Assembly (NCBI GenBank): GCA_964597535.1
Contig: CAZQYB010000119.1
Location: forward strand, 1 to 8,388
DNA from: CAZQYB01 sp964597535
Lineage (GTDB): Bacteria; Planctomycetota; Phycisphaerae; Sedimentisphaerales; Anaerobacaceae
Length of the DNA: 8,388 bases
Direction: 5' to 3'
The first letter of the stretch is position 1, and each line of letters starts with the position of its first letter. Below, piece by piece: positions 1 to 6,525 of the stretch. Made by a program: the position numbers and the translations under genes. The notes beneath the pieces are model-generated. The model worked only from the letters and a program-made list of their open reading frames with translations. It ran no database searches and was not told where the DNA came from.

Positions 1-83
1 AAGTCGTTATCTTTGCGGGCATTTACCGCGTGGTTTAAGTCCCGCTTGGCCTGAGTCAGCCAATCTTTCGATCTATCTGGCAT
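1..83 (-). CDS. HEPN-domain protein, N-terminal fragment (runs off left edge)
   Basis: Reading leftward from ATG at 83-81 gives 27 open codons up to the window edge. The protein starts MPDRSKDWLTQAKRDL and continues NHAVNARKDND. This matches the usual opening of small HEPN-domain proteins, where a W-L-x-x-A-x-x-D-L helix is followed by an acidic or polar turn before the conserved E-W/A-C-F-A-A-Q-Q-A helix, which lies outside the window. HEPN proteins of this kind are often encoded beside a minimal nucleotidyltransferase (MNT) and can act as RNase toxins in HEPN/MNT toxin-antitoxin pairs. The catalytic R-x4-6-H motif and any partner gene are not visible, so toxin activity is inference. An AAAGGA Shine-Dalgarno sequence about 7 nt upstream supports this start. 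The call rests on only 27 residues. Confidence 0.68.
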   Translation of the reverse strand, partial: MPDRSKDWLTQAKRDLNHAVNARKDND

Positions 84-131
84 TTTTTATTCCTTTATGA
101 ACAGGTTTTACTTTTCCCCGCACCTTAAGCT

Positions 132-160
132 ATTATAAATCTAAATAGCCGGCTTAACCA
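132..160 (-). promoter_or_regulatory. Possible promoter of the HEPN gene
   Basis: On the minus strand a perfect TATAAT lies at 137-132, about 49 bp upstream of the HEPN start codon. A weak -35 candidate (TGGTTA, 160-155) sits 17 bp further upstream. The -10 match is good and the -35 is poor. An imperfect hairpin (AGCCGG/CCAGCT, 147-163) overlaps the spacer and could instead be the end of the upstream hydrolase transcript. Confidence 0.35.
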
Positions 161-186
161 GCTTTTTATTCCCGAAGCGGTTGTTT

Positions 187-1026
187 TCAAAGCTGGGTTG
201 TGATTTTTGAGCGCCTGACACTGACAATTTTTGGGCCGTTGCTGAGTTTGCCGTTAATTGCCATACCTCTGAAATCTGCCATCGGGTCGTAGAACTTCTT
301 TTTCAACTCGACTTTATTGACCATCATGCCGGGGCGATTCGCCCTGAGCTGGCGGACGATTTTGCCGTCCGGCTGGATGAAACACGATGGATACGGCGAA
401 TAGTAGGCGCTCGAATTAGCCATACTCACCCAGAAATAATTTGTAGCCGCCCGGCACTGCATTGTCTGCCGCATAATGTGAGTATGTATGCTCGCCCCTT
501 TCTGCCGGGCGTTGTAAAACGACTGCAAAACGCAATTAACTCCCTGCTTATACAACTGCCGGTAAAGCTCCGGGAACCGCAAATCAAAACATATCAGCAG
601 CGAGCATTTTACGCCGTTGACGGTGAAATTCACAAACCTGCTGCCCGGCGTCAATCTCTTCAAATCACCCGGTGTACAAAACCTCTTGTCGTAACGGTCA
701 ACAATCCTGCCCCTCGGATTGATTAGGTACAAACTATTGTGCGGCTTGTCGGCTTTAGTCAATTGGTGTGTACTGCCCAGCACAACCCAGAGCTTTAGTC
801 TGGCTACGAGGGCCATAATCTTTTCGGTTTCTTCTCTTAGAAGCTGCCAATCATACCCATCGAAAGAGGGGAAATCCGTACCCACATAGCCGCTGAGCGC
901 ACACTCGCTGAAATGCACGATGTCAGCATTAGCTTTTTTTGCCTTGCGCAAAAATTCGCAGATTTGACGGGCGTTTCGCCTAATGCAACCGCTTACCGCA
1001 AACTGGCAGGTAGCAACTTTCAACAT
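187..1026 (-). CDS. Carbon-nitrogen hydrolase (nitrilase superfamily amidohydrolase)
   Basis: This is a complete 279-residue protein of the nitrilase/omega-amidase superfamily. These enzymes hydrolyse non-peptide C-N bonds of amides, carbamoyl compounds or nitriles in the cytoplasm. The catalytic triad can be read directly: Glu41 in HFSECALSGY, Lys114 in RYDKRFC, and the nucleophile Cys146 in LLICFDLRFPELY. The C-F-D-L-R-F-P-E block and the N-terminal K-V-A-x-x-Q strand are typical of the fold, and the length is normal for a single-domain member. The substrate cannot be read from sequence. The family includes omega-amidase, N-carbamoylputrescine amidase and beta-ureidopropionase-like enzymes, and nothing adjacent points to a pathway. 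There is no good Shine-Dalgarno sequence (only GGGG within 2-3 nt of the ATG). A TTGACA-type promoter is placed so that transcription would begin about at the start codon. The gene is separated from the upstream membrane-protein gene by 93 bp. Confidence 0.9.
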   Translation of the reverse strand: MLKVATCQFAVSGCIRRNARQICEFLRKAKKANADIVHFSECALSGYVGTDFPSFDGYDWQLLREETEKIMALVARLKLWVVLGSTHQLTKADKPHNSLYLINPRGRIVDRYDKRFCTPGDLKRLTPGSRFVNFTVNGVKCSLLICFDLRFPELYRQLYKQGVNCVLQSFYNARQKGASIHTHIMRQTMQCRAATNYFWVSMANSSAYYSPYPSCFIQPDGKIVRQLRANRPGMMVNKVELKKKFYDPMADFRGMAINGKLSNGPKIVSVRRSKITTQL

Positions 1027-1032
1027 ATCCCC

Positions 1033-1061
1033 AGATTAATACCTAACCCATACCATGTCAA
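1033..1061 (-). promoter_or_regulatory. Putative sigma70-type promoter of the C-N hydrolase gene
   Basis: Minus strand: a perfect TTGACA (1061-1056), then a 17-bp spacer, then TAATCT (1038-1033), which keeps the three most conserved -10 bases (T1, A2, T6). The expected transcription start, about 7 nt after the -10 box, falls on or next to the A of the ATG at 1026, implying a leaderless or nearly leaderless mRNA. The -10 match is only 3/6, so confidence is moderate. Confidence 0.42.
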
Positions 1062-1119
1062 TCAAAAGTGCCCGCCGGTCCCCAATTACGCCTTACGTAT
1101 TTTAGAATACAGCGCTTAA

Positions 1120-1965
1120 TTAACTATCAATCTCCTCCGCTACTTTCTGGTCTGAATCTAGTGCTTTAGAAACATCGAGCGATTCACTTTTCCTTATTTT
1201 GCGCCTCTTCAAAATGAAGAACAACGCTCCGATCGGGACGGAGATAGAAATGATCCAAGGGGCATAAGGACCACCTTTGAAAGCCGCAGCCCCAGGGATT
1301 AGAAACGAAATGGGTTGAAACCCCATCTGTCCACTTGTCCAATTAAAACTGTATTTCCCAACACCAAATAACATGAAAATGATCCAAAGCCATTTCCTCT
1401 TCATTTTGGTTCGAACACATAAAACTATTGTATATACAATAAACACAGGAATGCATGCTGCGAGCAACAGTATTATGTAGTGGCGAAATGACTTGCCTGA
1501 AAATGTGAAAGCATTAATTTCTTCAAGTGACTTTGGAATAGTATTTATTTGAAAACGAAATATTTGTAGATTTCCGGAAATATCATCAACGATAAAAGTC
1601 GCTAATAACCATGCATCTTTGAAGTGCAACTGATATGTTAGGCTATTTCTGACTTTGTTTTTATTTCTGAGTACATTAACGCCGACAATTTCTATAGAAA
1701 TTAATTCTCCCTTATCAAGAAGATTGACAACCTCTTGGATCCTAGAGCGGGTTTTCAAAGTCACAACTTGTGGATCGAGAAGCTCCTCTGCCTGTTCAAT
1801 ATCACCTTTTAGCAATATGTCTATATAGGCATGCGCAAATTTGTCTGCTTCTTTAGGAACAAATTTCTCAAGTTGTTTTTTAAGATGTTCTTTAAAATCA
1901 CAACCAACAAAAAGTGTTGAATACGTCAGAAGTACCAAAAATATTACTGACCTCTTTCCTTGCAT
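1120..1965 (-). CDS. Predicted lipoprotein/membrane protein of unknown function
   Basis: This is a 281-residue protein that I do not recognise. Residues 1-22 look like a lipoprotein signal: basic MQGKR, a hydrophobic run, then LFVGC with Cys22 as the candidate lipidated residue. The -3 position is Phe rather than the usual Leu, so the lipobox is imperfect. Residues about 25-155 are soluble and mixed alpha/beta. A helical stretch (DKFAHAYIDILLKGDIEQAEELLD) recalls small folds in which a catalytic-free helix pair precedes a beta sheet, but I assign no family. Hydrophobic segments follow at about 162-184, 192-206 and 236-252, and the tail is charged (KRRKIRKS, then acidic). A likely layout is an outward-facing N-terminal domain anchored to several membrane helices. 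The gene is visibly richer in A+T than argC or fusA, which suggests separate ancestry or relaxed selection. There is no clear Shine-Dalgarno sequence before the ATG. A TAGAAT box at 1985-1980 could be a -10, but it has no -35 partner. Confidence 0.72.
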   Translation of the reverse strand: MQGKRSVIFLVLLTYSTLFVGCDFKEHLKKQLEKFVPKEADKFAHAYIDILLKGDIEQAEELLDPQVVTLKTRSRIQEVVNLLDKGELISIEIVGVNVLRNKNKVRNSLTYQLHFKDAWLLATFIVDDISGNLQIFRFQINTIPKSLEEINAFTFSGKSFRHYIILLLAACIPVFIVYTIVLCVRTKMKRKWLWIIFMLFGVGKYSFNWTSGQMGFQPISFLIPGAAAFKGGPYAPWIISISVPIGALFFILKRRKIRKSESLDVSKALDSDQKVAEEIDS

Positions 1966-2006
1966 AACTGACTATCAAAATTCTAGGTTGATTGGAGAAA
2001 GTTGCG

Positions 2007-2031
2007 CGTTTTCTGGTTTTTCCGCAAAACG
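2007..2031 (-). terminator. Weak hairpin downstream of argC
   Basis: CGTTTT (2007-2012) pairs with AAAACG (2026-2031), and an inner GG/CC pair is separated from it by a 2x2 internal loop. The hairpin lies 22 bp past the argC stop, between argC and the AT-rich membrane-protein gene. It is A/T-rich and is followed by no run of U on the minus strand, so it may only slow or process the transcript. Confidence 0.25.
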
Positions 2032-2052
2032 TAACAGATACACAAAGCAATC

Positions 2053-3063
2053 CTATTTAAGGCCCAAACTCTCTTCGAGGCCGAAGACAATATTCATATT
2101 CTGGACTGCCTGACCCGATGCGCCTTTTACCAAGTTGTCAATCGCCGAAAAGATAATTATCCTGCCTTTGGCGCAGGTCGGGAATATATGGCAGTAGTTT
2201 GTCCCGGCGACATCTTTAACAGCAGGGGCTTCAGCGCGTATCTGCACAAACGGCTCGCCGGTGTAGAAATCCTCAAAGAGCTTGGTCAGTTGTTCGCTCG
2301 TCACTTTAGTTTTCGGCTCGCAATACACCGTCGAGAAGATTCCCCTGTCAAAAGGTCCTGCGTGCGGCTGAAAAAGTATTTTGACGTCCTTGCCGGCGAT
2401 TTCGCTGGCGATTTGTTCCATCTCCGGCATATGACGGTGAGAGCCGATGCCATAAGCAAAGAGGTTTTCATTCATATTCGGGAAGTGAAATTTGCTCGTA
2501 GGATTTCTGCCCGCTCCCGATGCGCCGGTTACCGCATTATCGATAACAGAGTCTGTTTCAATAAGCCCTTCCTTGAGCAGCGGCACTATGGCCAACAAAG
2601 CACCGGTAGGATAACAGCCGGGGTTGGCAACAAGTTTAGCGTCCTTTATTTGTTCGCGGAAAATTTCCGGCAGCCCATAAACTGCGTTTTCCAGATTGAC
2701 CGTATCGGTATGCTTTACCTTGTAAAATTTCTCATAGACGCTGACGTCCTTGAGCCGATAGTCCGCGCTAAAATCAATGACCTTCAGCCCCGTATCCAGC
2801 AGTTTCGGTACAAATCCCATAGAGACCTTATGGGGCAGACAGCAAAGGGCTGCTTCAGCCAGGCCGGAGAGCTTATCAAAATCCAACGGCTCGATTTGCA
2901 AATCGCATCGGCCCGCAAACTGCGGAAAGACCTCTCCCACCGCCCCGCATTCGGCCGGCAGCGCAGATAGATAGACCAGCTTCGCCTCGCTGTGCCGCAG
3001 AACAATCTCTATCGATTCGGCACCGGTATATCCGCTTGCTCCAATAATGCCAACTCGTATCAT
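2053..3063 (-). CDS. argC: N-acetyl-gamma-glutamyl-phosphate reductase
   Basis: This complete 336-residue ArgC carries out the third step of arginine biosynthesis: NADPH-dependent reduction of N-acetyl-glutamyl-5-phosphate to N-acetylglutamate semialdehyde in the cytoplasm. The NAD(P)-binding loop GIIGASGYTGAE (residues 5-16) opens the protein. The nucleophile is Cys150 in VANPGCYPTGALLA, and the catalytic-base region is SHRHMPEME with His211. NAVTGASGAGR (176-186) is also typical of the family. The length is normal. The gene is third in the rplM-rpsI-argC operon, 84 bp after rpsI, and no separate promoter is evident, so it is probably co-transcribed with the ribosomal genes. I recall the same gene order in some deltaproteobacteria such as Geobacter. 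The ATG is embedded in 7-bp repeats (ATACGAG) that occupy the ribosome-binding region, leaving only a GAG-type Shine-Dalgarno sequence. No other arginine genes are in the window. Confidence 0.97.
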   Translation of the reverse strand: MIRVGIIGASGYTGAESIEIVLRHSEAKLVYLSALPAECGAVGEVFPQFAGRCDLQIEPLDFDKLSGLAEAALCCLPHKVSMGFVPKLLDTGLKVIDFSADYRLKDVSVYEKFYKVKHTDTVNLENAVYGLPEIFREQIKDAKLVANPGCYPTGALLAIVPLLKEGLIETDSVIDNAVTGASGAGRNPTSKFHFPNMNENLFAYGIGSHRHMPEMEQIASEIAGKDVKILFQPHAGPFDRGIFSTVYCEPKTKVTSEQLTKLFEDFYTGEPFVQIRAEAPAVKDVAGTNYCHIFPTCAKGRIIIFSAIDNLVKGASGQAVQNMNIVFGLEESLGLK

Positions 3064-3078
3064 TCTCGTATCTCGTAT
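3054..3078 (-). repeat. ATACGAG heptad repeat across the argC start
   Basis: On the minus strand the heptad ATACGAG occurs twice in tandem just upstream of argC (3078-3072 and 3071-3065). After 4 nt containing the ATG it occurs once more inside codons 2-4 (3060-3054). The same heptad appears at 7423-7450. The repeat therefore makes up the ribosome-binding region of argC. Confidence 0.8.
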
Positions 3079-3092
3079 TGTGGAATGACAAA

Positions 3093-3145
3093 TACTGCGA
3101 ACTACAAACTATGAACTATGAACTACGAACTACAAACTGCGAACG
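3093..3145. repeat. AACTAYR heptad tandem repeat between rpsI and argC
   Basis: There are seven consecutive 7-bp units on the plus strand with period exactly 7: TACTGCG, AACTACA, AACTATG, AACTATG, AACTACG, AACTACA, AACTGCG, followed by a partial AACG. Variation is limited mainly to units' positions 5-7. The block starts 2 bp beyond the rpsI stop codon. It is a short tandem repeat and not a CRISPR, because there are no spacers. Confidence 0.88.
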
Positions 3146-3147
3146 CA

Positions 3148-3639
3148 TTATCGTTTCGAGAACTGGAATCTTCTCCTTGCGCCTCTTTGGCCGGGTTTTT
3201 TTCTTTCGACCATTCGGCTGTCTCGGGTAAGATGTCCGCTGTCCCTAAGCATCTGTATATAGTCTTCGTTGTAGTTCTTCAATGCACGGGCAATCCCCAG
3301 CAGCACTGCGCCCGCTTGCCCGGAGGTTCCGCCGCCTCGGACGTTGACAAAGATATCAAATGATTTTTCCGCATCGACCGCCTTCAGTGGAGCCATGATT
3401 GCTTTTTTATCCTGTTCCCGACGGAAGTACTCTCCAATCTCTTTTTTGTTGACGAGCAATTTGCCGCCGCCGGGCTTGATTCTAACACGGGCGACAGAGC
3501 TCTTTCTTCTGCCGGTGCCCCAGTAGTAACCGCCCTTGTCGGGCCCTTTCTTAGCCGGTTTTGTCTCCGTTTTCGGCGCTGCCGCTGCGGTTTCTGCAAC
3601 TGCGTTGGTAGCAGGACTATCAGTTTTCATCTTTGCCAT
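3148..3639 (-). CDS. rpsI: Small ribosomal subunit protein S9 with N-terminal extension
   Basis: This is ribosomal protein S9 (uS9), a 30S head component whose C-terminal tail reaches the P-site tRNA. The family signature GGGTSGQAGAVLLGIARAL is at residues 102-120, the conserved YYWGTGRRKSSVARV at 38-52, and the C-terminal RRRFQFSKR ends in the usual basic tail (Escherichia coli ends RRRPQFSKR). The protein has 163 residues against 130 in E. coli. The difference is an N-terminal extension of about 33 residues rich in Ala, Lys, Pro and Thr, probably disordered. An alternative start at Met4 changes little. Only 19 bp separate it from rplM. There is no strong Shine-Dalgarno sequence before its ATG, so translational coupling to rplM is plausible. 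Confidence 0.97.
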   Translation of the reverse strand: MAKMKTDSPATNAVAETAAAAPKTETKPAKKGPDKGGYYWGTGRRKSSVARVRIKPGGGKLLVNKKEIGEYFRREQDKKAIMAPLKAVDAEKSFDIFVNVRGGGTSGQAGAVLLGIARALKNYNEDYIQMLRDSGHLTRDSRMVERKKPGQRGARRRFQFSKR

Positions 3640-3658
3640 AATTTATTATCTTTGCTTA

Positions 3659-4090
3659 CTAAAATAGTTCTATCTTTTCGGGTTTTTGGGCCTGGTGTTC
3701 GTGTTCCGACCCGCGATAAACCTTCAGCTTTTTAAGCATTTTTCTGCCGAGTTTATTCTTCGGCAGCATTCGTCTTACCGCCAATTCGATTACCCTCTCA
3801 GGCTTTTTCGCCATCATATCGGCAAAGCTGACGTATTTGTGGCCGCCGGGGAAATGCGTGTAGTAATCGTACTGTTTCGTATCAGCTTTTTTGCCGGTAA
3901 CCTTTATTTTGTCAGCGTTTATCACAATCACAAAATCGCCTGTATCTACATGGGGCGTATAAGTAGGTTTATTTTTCCCCATAAGGATAGGGGCTATTCT
4001 TGAAGCCATACGCCCCAATATGGCGTCCTGGGCGTCCACAAGCACCCATTTGTGTTCCACCTGTTCTTTTTTTACCGTAAAGCTCTTCAT
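3659..4090 (-). CDS. rplM: Large ribosomal subunit protein L13
   Basis: This is ribosomal protein L13 (uL13), an early-assembling 50S protein that binds 23S rRNA. The start at 4090 (MKSFTVKKEQ) gives 142 residues, the same as E. coli L13. An in-frame ATG at 4108 would add six residues (MMDGNI), but it lies only about 6 nt after the predicted transcription start and has no ribosome-binding site. Family landmarks are WVLVDAQDAILGRMAS near the N-terminus, the DTGDFVIVINADKI strand, HFPGGHKYVSF, and RRMLPKNKLGRKMLKKLKVYRG followed by HEHQAQKP near the C-terminus. It is the first gene of the rplM-rpsI-argC operon. The 5' leader is only about 25 nt, too short for a long L13-binding autoregulatory leader. 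Confidence 0.97.
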   Translation of the reverse strand: MKSFTVKKEQVEHKWVLVDAQDAILGRMASRIAPILMGKNKPTYTPHVDTGDFVIVINADKIKVTGKKADTKQYDYYTHFPGGHKYVSFADMMAKKPERVIELAVRRMLPKNKLGRKMLKKLKVYRGSEHEHQAQKPEKIELF

Positions 4091-4120
4091 AATATTTCCA
4101 TCCATCATACGAAAACCAGC

Positions 4121-4148
4121 ATTCTAGCGAGTTTCGCCGACCTGTCAA
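4121..4148 (-). promoter_or_regulatory. sigma70-type promoter of the rplM-rpsI-argC operon
   Basis: Minus strand: a perfect -35 TTGACA (4148-4143), a 16-bp spacer, and -10 TAGAAT (4126-4121), a 5/6 match. Transcription would start near 4114, about 25 nt before the rplM ATG at 4090. This is the best promoter in the window, and its position fits a housekeeping operon. Confidence 0.72.
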
Positions 4149-4220
4149 ACGCTTTTTAACGAAAAAACTCCTACGGGGTGCATTTCGTGCGGGGCCATTC
4201 CGAGCAACGCCGAGGAAGTT

Positions 4221-4244
4221 GTCATTCCTGCGTAGGCAGGAAAC
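4221..4244. repeat. Interspersed hairpin repeat (GTCATTCCTGC type)
   Basis: TTCCTGC (4225-4231) and GCAGGAA (4236-4242) form a perfect 7-bp stem around a 4-nt GTAG loop, preceded by GTCA. From memory, closely similar units (GTCATTCC-GC...GC-GGAAT) occur as dispersed intergenic repeats in many unrelated bacteria. It sits between fusA and the rplM promoter and may also help end the fusA transcript. Confidence 0.65.
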
Positions 4245-4293
4245 CATGAAATCTGTGGCTAATAAAATCAAAAACAAACATACCCCCCAAAAC

Positions 4294-4318
4294 CCTCCGC
4301 CCGGCTTGCGGCCGAAGG
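4294..4318 (-). terminator. Possible terminator of the EF-G-like gene
   Basis: Just past the EF-G-like stop, CGGC (4302-4305) pairs with GCCG (4311-4314), and CCT/AGG form an outer stem across an asymmetric internal loop. Reading on along the minus strand, a T-rich tract follows (TTTTGGGGGG, then TTTGTTTTTGATTTT, ending near 4262). The stem is imperfect and the U-tract is interrupted by G6, so the call is tentative. Confidence 0.35.
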
Positions 4319-4330
4319 TTTGCCTCTCGA

Positions 4331-6361
4331 TTATCCAGCCTCTTTTTTCTTTGCGTACTGGGCAACGATTTGCTGCTGGACGTTGGGCGGCACCGGCTCA
4401 TAGTGGCTGAGTGTCATCGAGTAGCTGCCCCGTCCGCCGGTAACGCTTTTTAGCTGGCTGTTGTATTGTTTTACCTCAGCCAGCGGAACTTGTGCCTTGA
4501 TAACAACCATATTACCGGCCAGCATATCCTGTCCCTGGATTCTGCCGCGTTTTGAAGCCAAATCGCCTGTAATGTCACCCATATTTTCAGAAGGTACTGT
4601 GATTTCCATATTCACTATCGGCTCGAGCAGGACGGGGTTTGCCTTTTGAACGCCGTCTCGAAACGCCTCTTTACCGGCGGCGCGGAATGCAACTTCCTTT
4701 GAATCTACCGGATGGGATTTGCCGTCGTAAACCGAGACTTTTATATCCTGCAATGGAAATCCTGCGACAACGCCTTGCTGCATCAGGTCGTTGATGCCTT
4801 TGTGGACGGCGGGCTTGAACTGGCCGGGAATTGAAGCGCCGAAAATGTCCCAACTGAATATCAGCGGCGGGTCGGAATCGCGTTCGGCGGGTTCGACCCG
4901 GAGATAGACTTCGCCGAACTGGCCTGCGCCGCCGGTCTGCTTTTTGTGGCGGTAGTGTCCCTCCGCCTTGGCGGTGATTGTCTCACGGTAAGGGACCTTT
5001 GGCTCCTTTGTATATACCGACAGCTTAAAGCGTTTTTCCATTTTCTCGAGCATGACCCGAAGGTGCAAATCGCCGAGGCCGTTCACGAGCAATTCGTTTG
5101 TCTGCTGGTCTCGCGTAACCATAAAGCAGGGGTCTTCCTCGCATAGTTTGTCGAGGGCGGTACCGATTTTTTGCTCGTCACCCCGTGTGACCGGCTCAAG
5201 GGCTAAAGAAAACATTGGCTGCGGGACAGGTGGTACACTGAACCTGCCGGCTGCGCTGCCATCGTGGATGAGGTCGCCGATTTTGAGCTCCTCTACTTTA
5301 GCCAGCGTTATGATGTCACCGGCAGTACCTGAATCGATTTCTTTGTTTTCACCGCCCTGCATTTTTAGGATGTGGCCCGGCCGAACCGGCTTTCGTCTAT
5401 CATTGATAAATAGATTGGTGTCTGATGTAATTGTGCCGCTGAAAATACGAATGGTGGAATATTTCATATTCGACCGTGGGTCAAAGCCAATGCGAAATAC
5501 CAATCCTGCCAGCGGCGCGGCGGGGTCTGCCGGCAGTTCTGTTGATTTGTCACCGGCTTTTAGCTCGGCCGGCTTCGCTTCAAGAGGTGATGGTGTGTAT
5601 TTTGCAACAATATCCAACAACTCGGTTATACCTGTTTCTCTGCGGGCATTAGTAAAAACTATTGGGATAAGTGTCCCGGTCTTCAGGGCCTTTACGAACA
5701 CGGAAGCTATTTTTTCGGCGGGGATTTGTTCGCCGTTGAGATAGCTTTCCATAAGCGCATCGTCCGCCTCGATGACGCTCTCAATCAATTCGGTGTGGGC
5801 CTGGGCGACGTCCATAACGGGCGAGTCGCCCGATTCGTTTTCGACGCAGTCGATGACGGACGCTTTGTCCGCGGCGGGAAGATTGGCACAACGGCACTGC
5901 GAGCCGAAAGTTTCCTGAATACTTTTAACCAGTTCGGGGAGGTCGATATTCTCAGCGTCAATTTTATTGATGACGAGCATCCGCGGCAAATTAGCGTTTG
6001 CGGCTAATTCGAACAACTTCCGCGTATTAGTTTCTATACCGCTTGCTCCGCTGATTACGATAACGGCGGTCTCGCTGGCTGACATTGCCGGCATGGCCGG
6101 GCCTATAAAGTCGGGCGAGCCGGGAGTGTCGATGATGTTGATTAGTTTGCCGGCGTGTCCGGTGTGGACCACCGACGACTGAATTGAATGCTGATGCTCT
6201 TTCTCTTCATCGTAATAGTCGCAGACGCTCGTTTTGTCGCTGACACTTCCGAGACGATTTGTTGCCCCGGTATTGTGCAGGATTGCCTCTGCCAGCGAAG
6301 TTTTGCCGCTTCCACCGTGTCCGAGAAGCACGATGTTACGAATATCGTTGATATTGGCCAC
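4331..6361 (-). CDS. Elongation factor G-like translational GTPase
   Basis: This is a complete 676-residue protein with the five-domain EF-G plan. The GTPase core has a P-loop GHGGSGKT (14-21), DTPG (78-81) and NKID (132-135), followed by a beta-barrel domain II (about 285-370) and domain III with NGLGDLHL (427-434). Domain IV contains QTGGAGQFGEV (475-485) and the tip loop SHPVDSKEVAF (549-559). Domain V ends in SVTGGRGSYSM. EF-G catalyses GTP-driven translocation and, with RRF, ribosome recycling. His550 matches the conserved domain IV tip histidine, so ribosome action is plausible. However, the P-loop reads GHGGSGKT rather than GHIDAGKTT, and switch I has EHQHSI where classical EF-G has ERGIT. 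This fits the EF-G-like (FusA2-type) paralogues better than the main translocase. The start is GTG at 6361 with a GGAGAG Shine-Dalgarno sequence 7 nt upstream. The classical fusA context (rpsL, rpsG, tuf) is absent. Confidence 0.93.
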   Translation of the reverse strand: MANINDIRNIVLLGHGGSGKTSLAEAILHNTGATNRLGSVSDKTSVCDYYDEEKEHQHSIQSSVVHTGHAGKLINIIDTPGSPDFIGPAMPAMSASETAVIVISGASGIETNTRKLFELAANANLPRMLVINKIDAENIDLPELVKSIQETFGSQCRCANLPAADKASVIDCVENESGDSPVMDVAQAHTELIESVIEADDALMESYLNGEQIPAEKIASVFVKALKTGTLIPIVFTNARRETGITELLDIVAKYTPSPLEAKPAELKAGDKSTELPADPAAPLAGLVFRIGFDPRSNMKYSTIRIFSGTITSDTNLFINDRRKPVRPGHILKMQGGENKEIDSGTAGDIITLAKVEELKIGDLIHDGSAAGRFSVPPVPQPMFSLALEPVTRGDEQKIGTALDKLCEEDPCFMVTRDQQTNELLVNGLGDLHLRVMLEKMEKRFKLSVYTKEPKVPYRETITAKAEGHYRHKKQTGGAGQFGEVYLRVEPAERDSDPPLIFSWDIFGASIPGQFKPAVHKGINDLMQQGVVAGFPLQDIKVSVYDGKSHPVDSKEVAFRAAGKEAFRDGVQKANPVLLEPIVNMEITVPSENMGDITGDLASKRGRIQGQDMLAGNMVVIKAQVPLAEVKQYNSQLKSVTGGRGSYSMTLSHYEPVPPNVQQQIVAQYAKKKEAG

Positions 6362-6424
6362 TTTTTGACTCTCCGGAAAAATTTGTCTCTGCTATTCGGT
6401 TAACCTAAGTTCAGAATACATCGT

Positions 6425-6452
6425 AATATAATGTCTGAGTAAGAAAGAACAA
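6425..6452 (-). promoter_or_regulatory. Possible promoter of the EF-G-like gene
   Basis: Minus strand: TTGTTC (6452-6447), a 16-bp spacer, and TATATT (6430-6425, a 5/6 match to the -10). The predicted start near 6418 would give a leader of about 57 nt before the GTG. The -35 match is only 3/6. Confidence 0.38.
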
Positions 6453-6462
6453 GGATTTTTTT

Positions 6463-6516
6463 AGGGACGCAGATTTCGCTGATTACACAGAAGAATATGG
6501 CCACAAAGAGAAAAAG
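6463..6516. repeat. Interspersed intergenic repeat remnant (ACGCAGATT...GATTACACAG)
   Basis: The stretch contains GGGACGCAGATTTCGCTGAT followed by TACACAG, then GCCACAAAGAG and AAAAAGGAGA. From memory, both parts resemble dispersed non-coding repeats seen between genes in several environmental lineages. They are composed of degenerate GATTTTCGCTGATTACACAGA-like and CACAAAGA-like units. No ORF or strong fold is seen. It occupies the spacer between the EF-G-like promoter and the next gene. Confidence 0.45.
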
Positions 6517-6525
6517 GAGAGGCAT

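Noticed and set aside
2188..2970. 260-codon plus-strand open frame opposite argC
   Set aside because: It lies wholly antisense to a clear argC with intact catalytic motifs. Its translation is rich in Arg/Cys/Phe and has no domain, as expected for a shadow frame.
3093..3145. Could the repeated units be a CRISPR array?
   Set aside because: The units are 7 bp, directly abutting and without spacers. This is a short tandem repeat.
4091..4108. Upstream in-frame ATG pair for rplM (MMDGNI extension)
   Set aside because: It has no ribosome-binding site, starts almost at the predicted transcription start, and adds residues absent from other L13 proteins.
5052..5744. 230-codon plus-strand open frame opposite the EF-G-like gene
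   Set aside because: Antisense to conserved EF-G domains II-III. The protein is Ser/Pro/Arg-rich low complexity, so it is a shadow.
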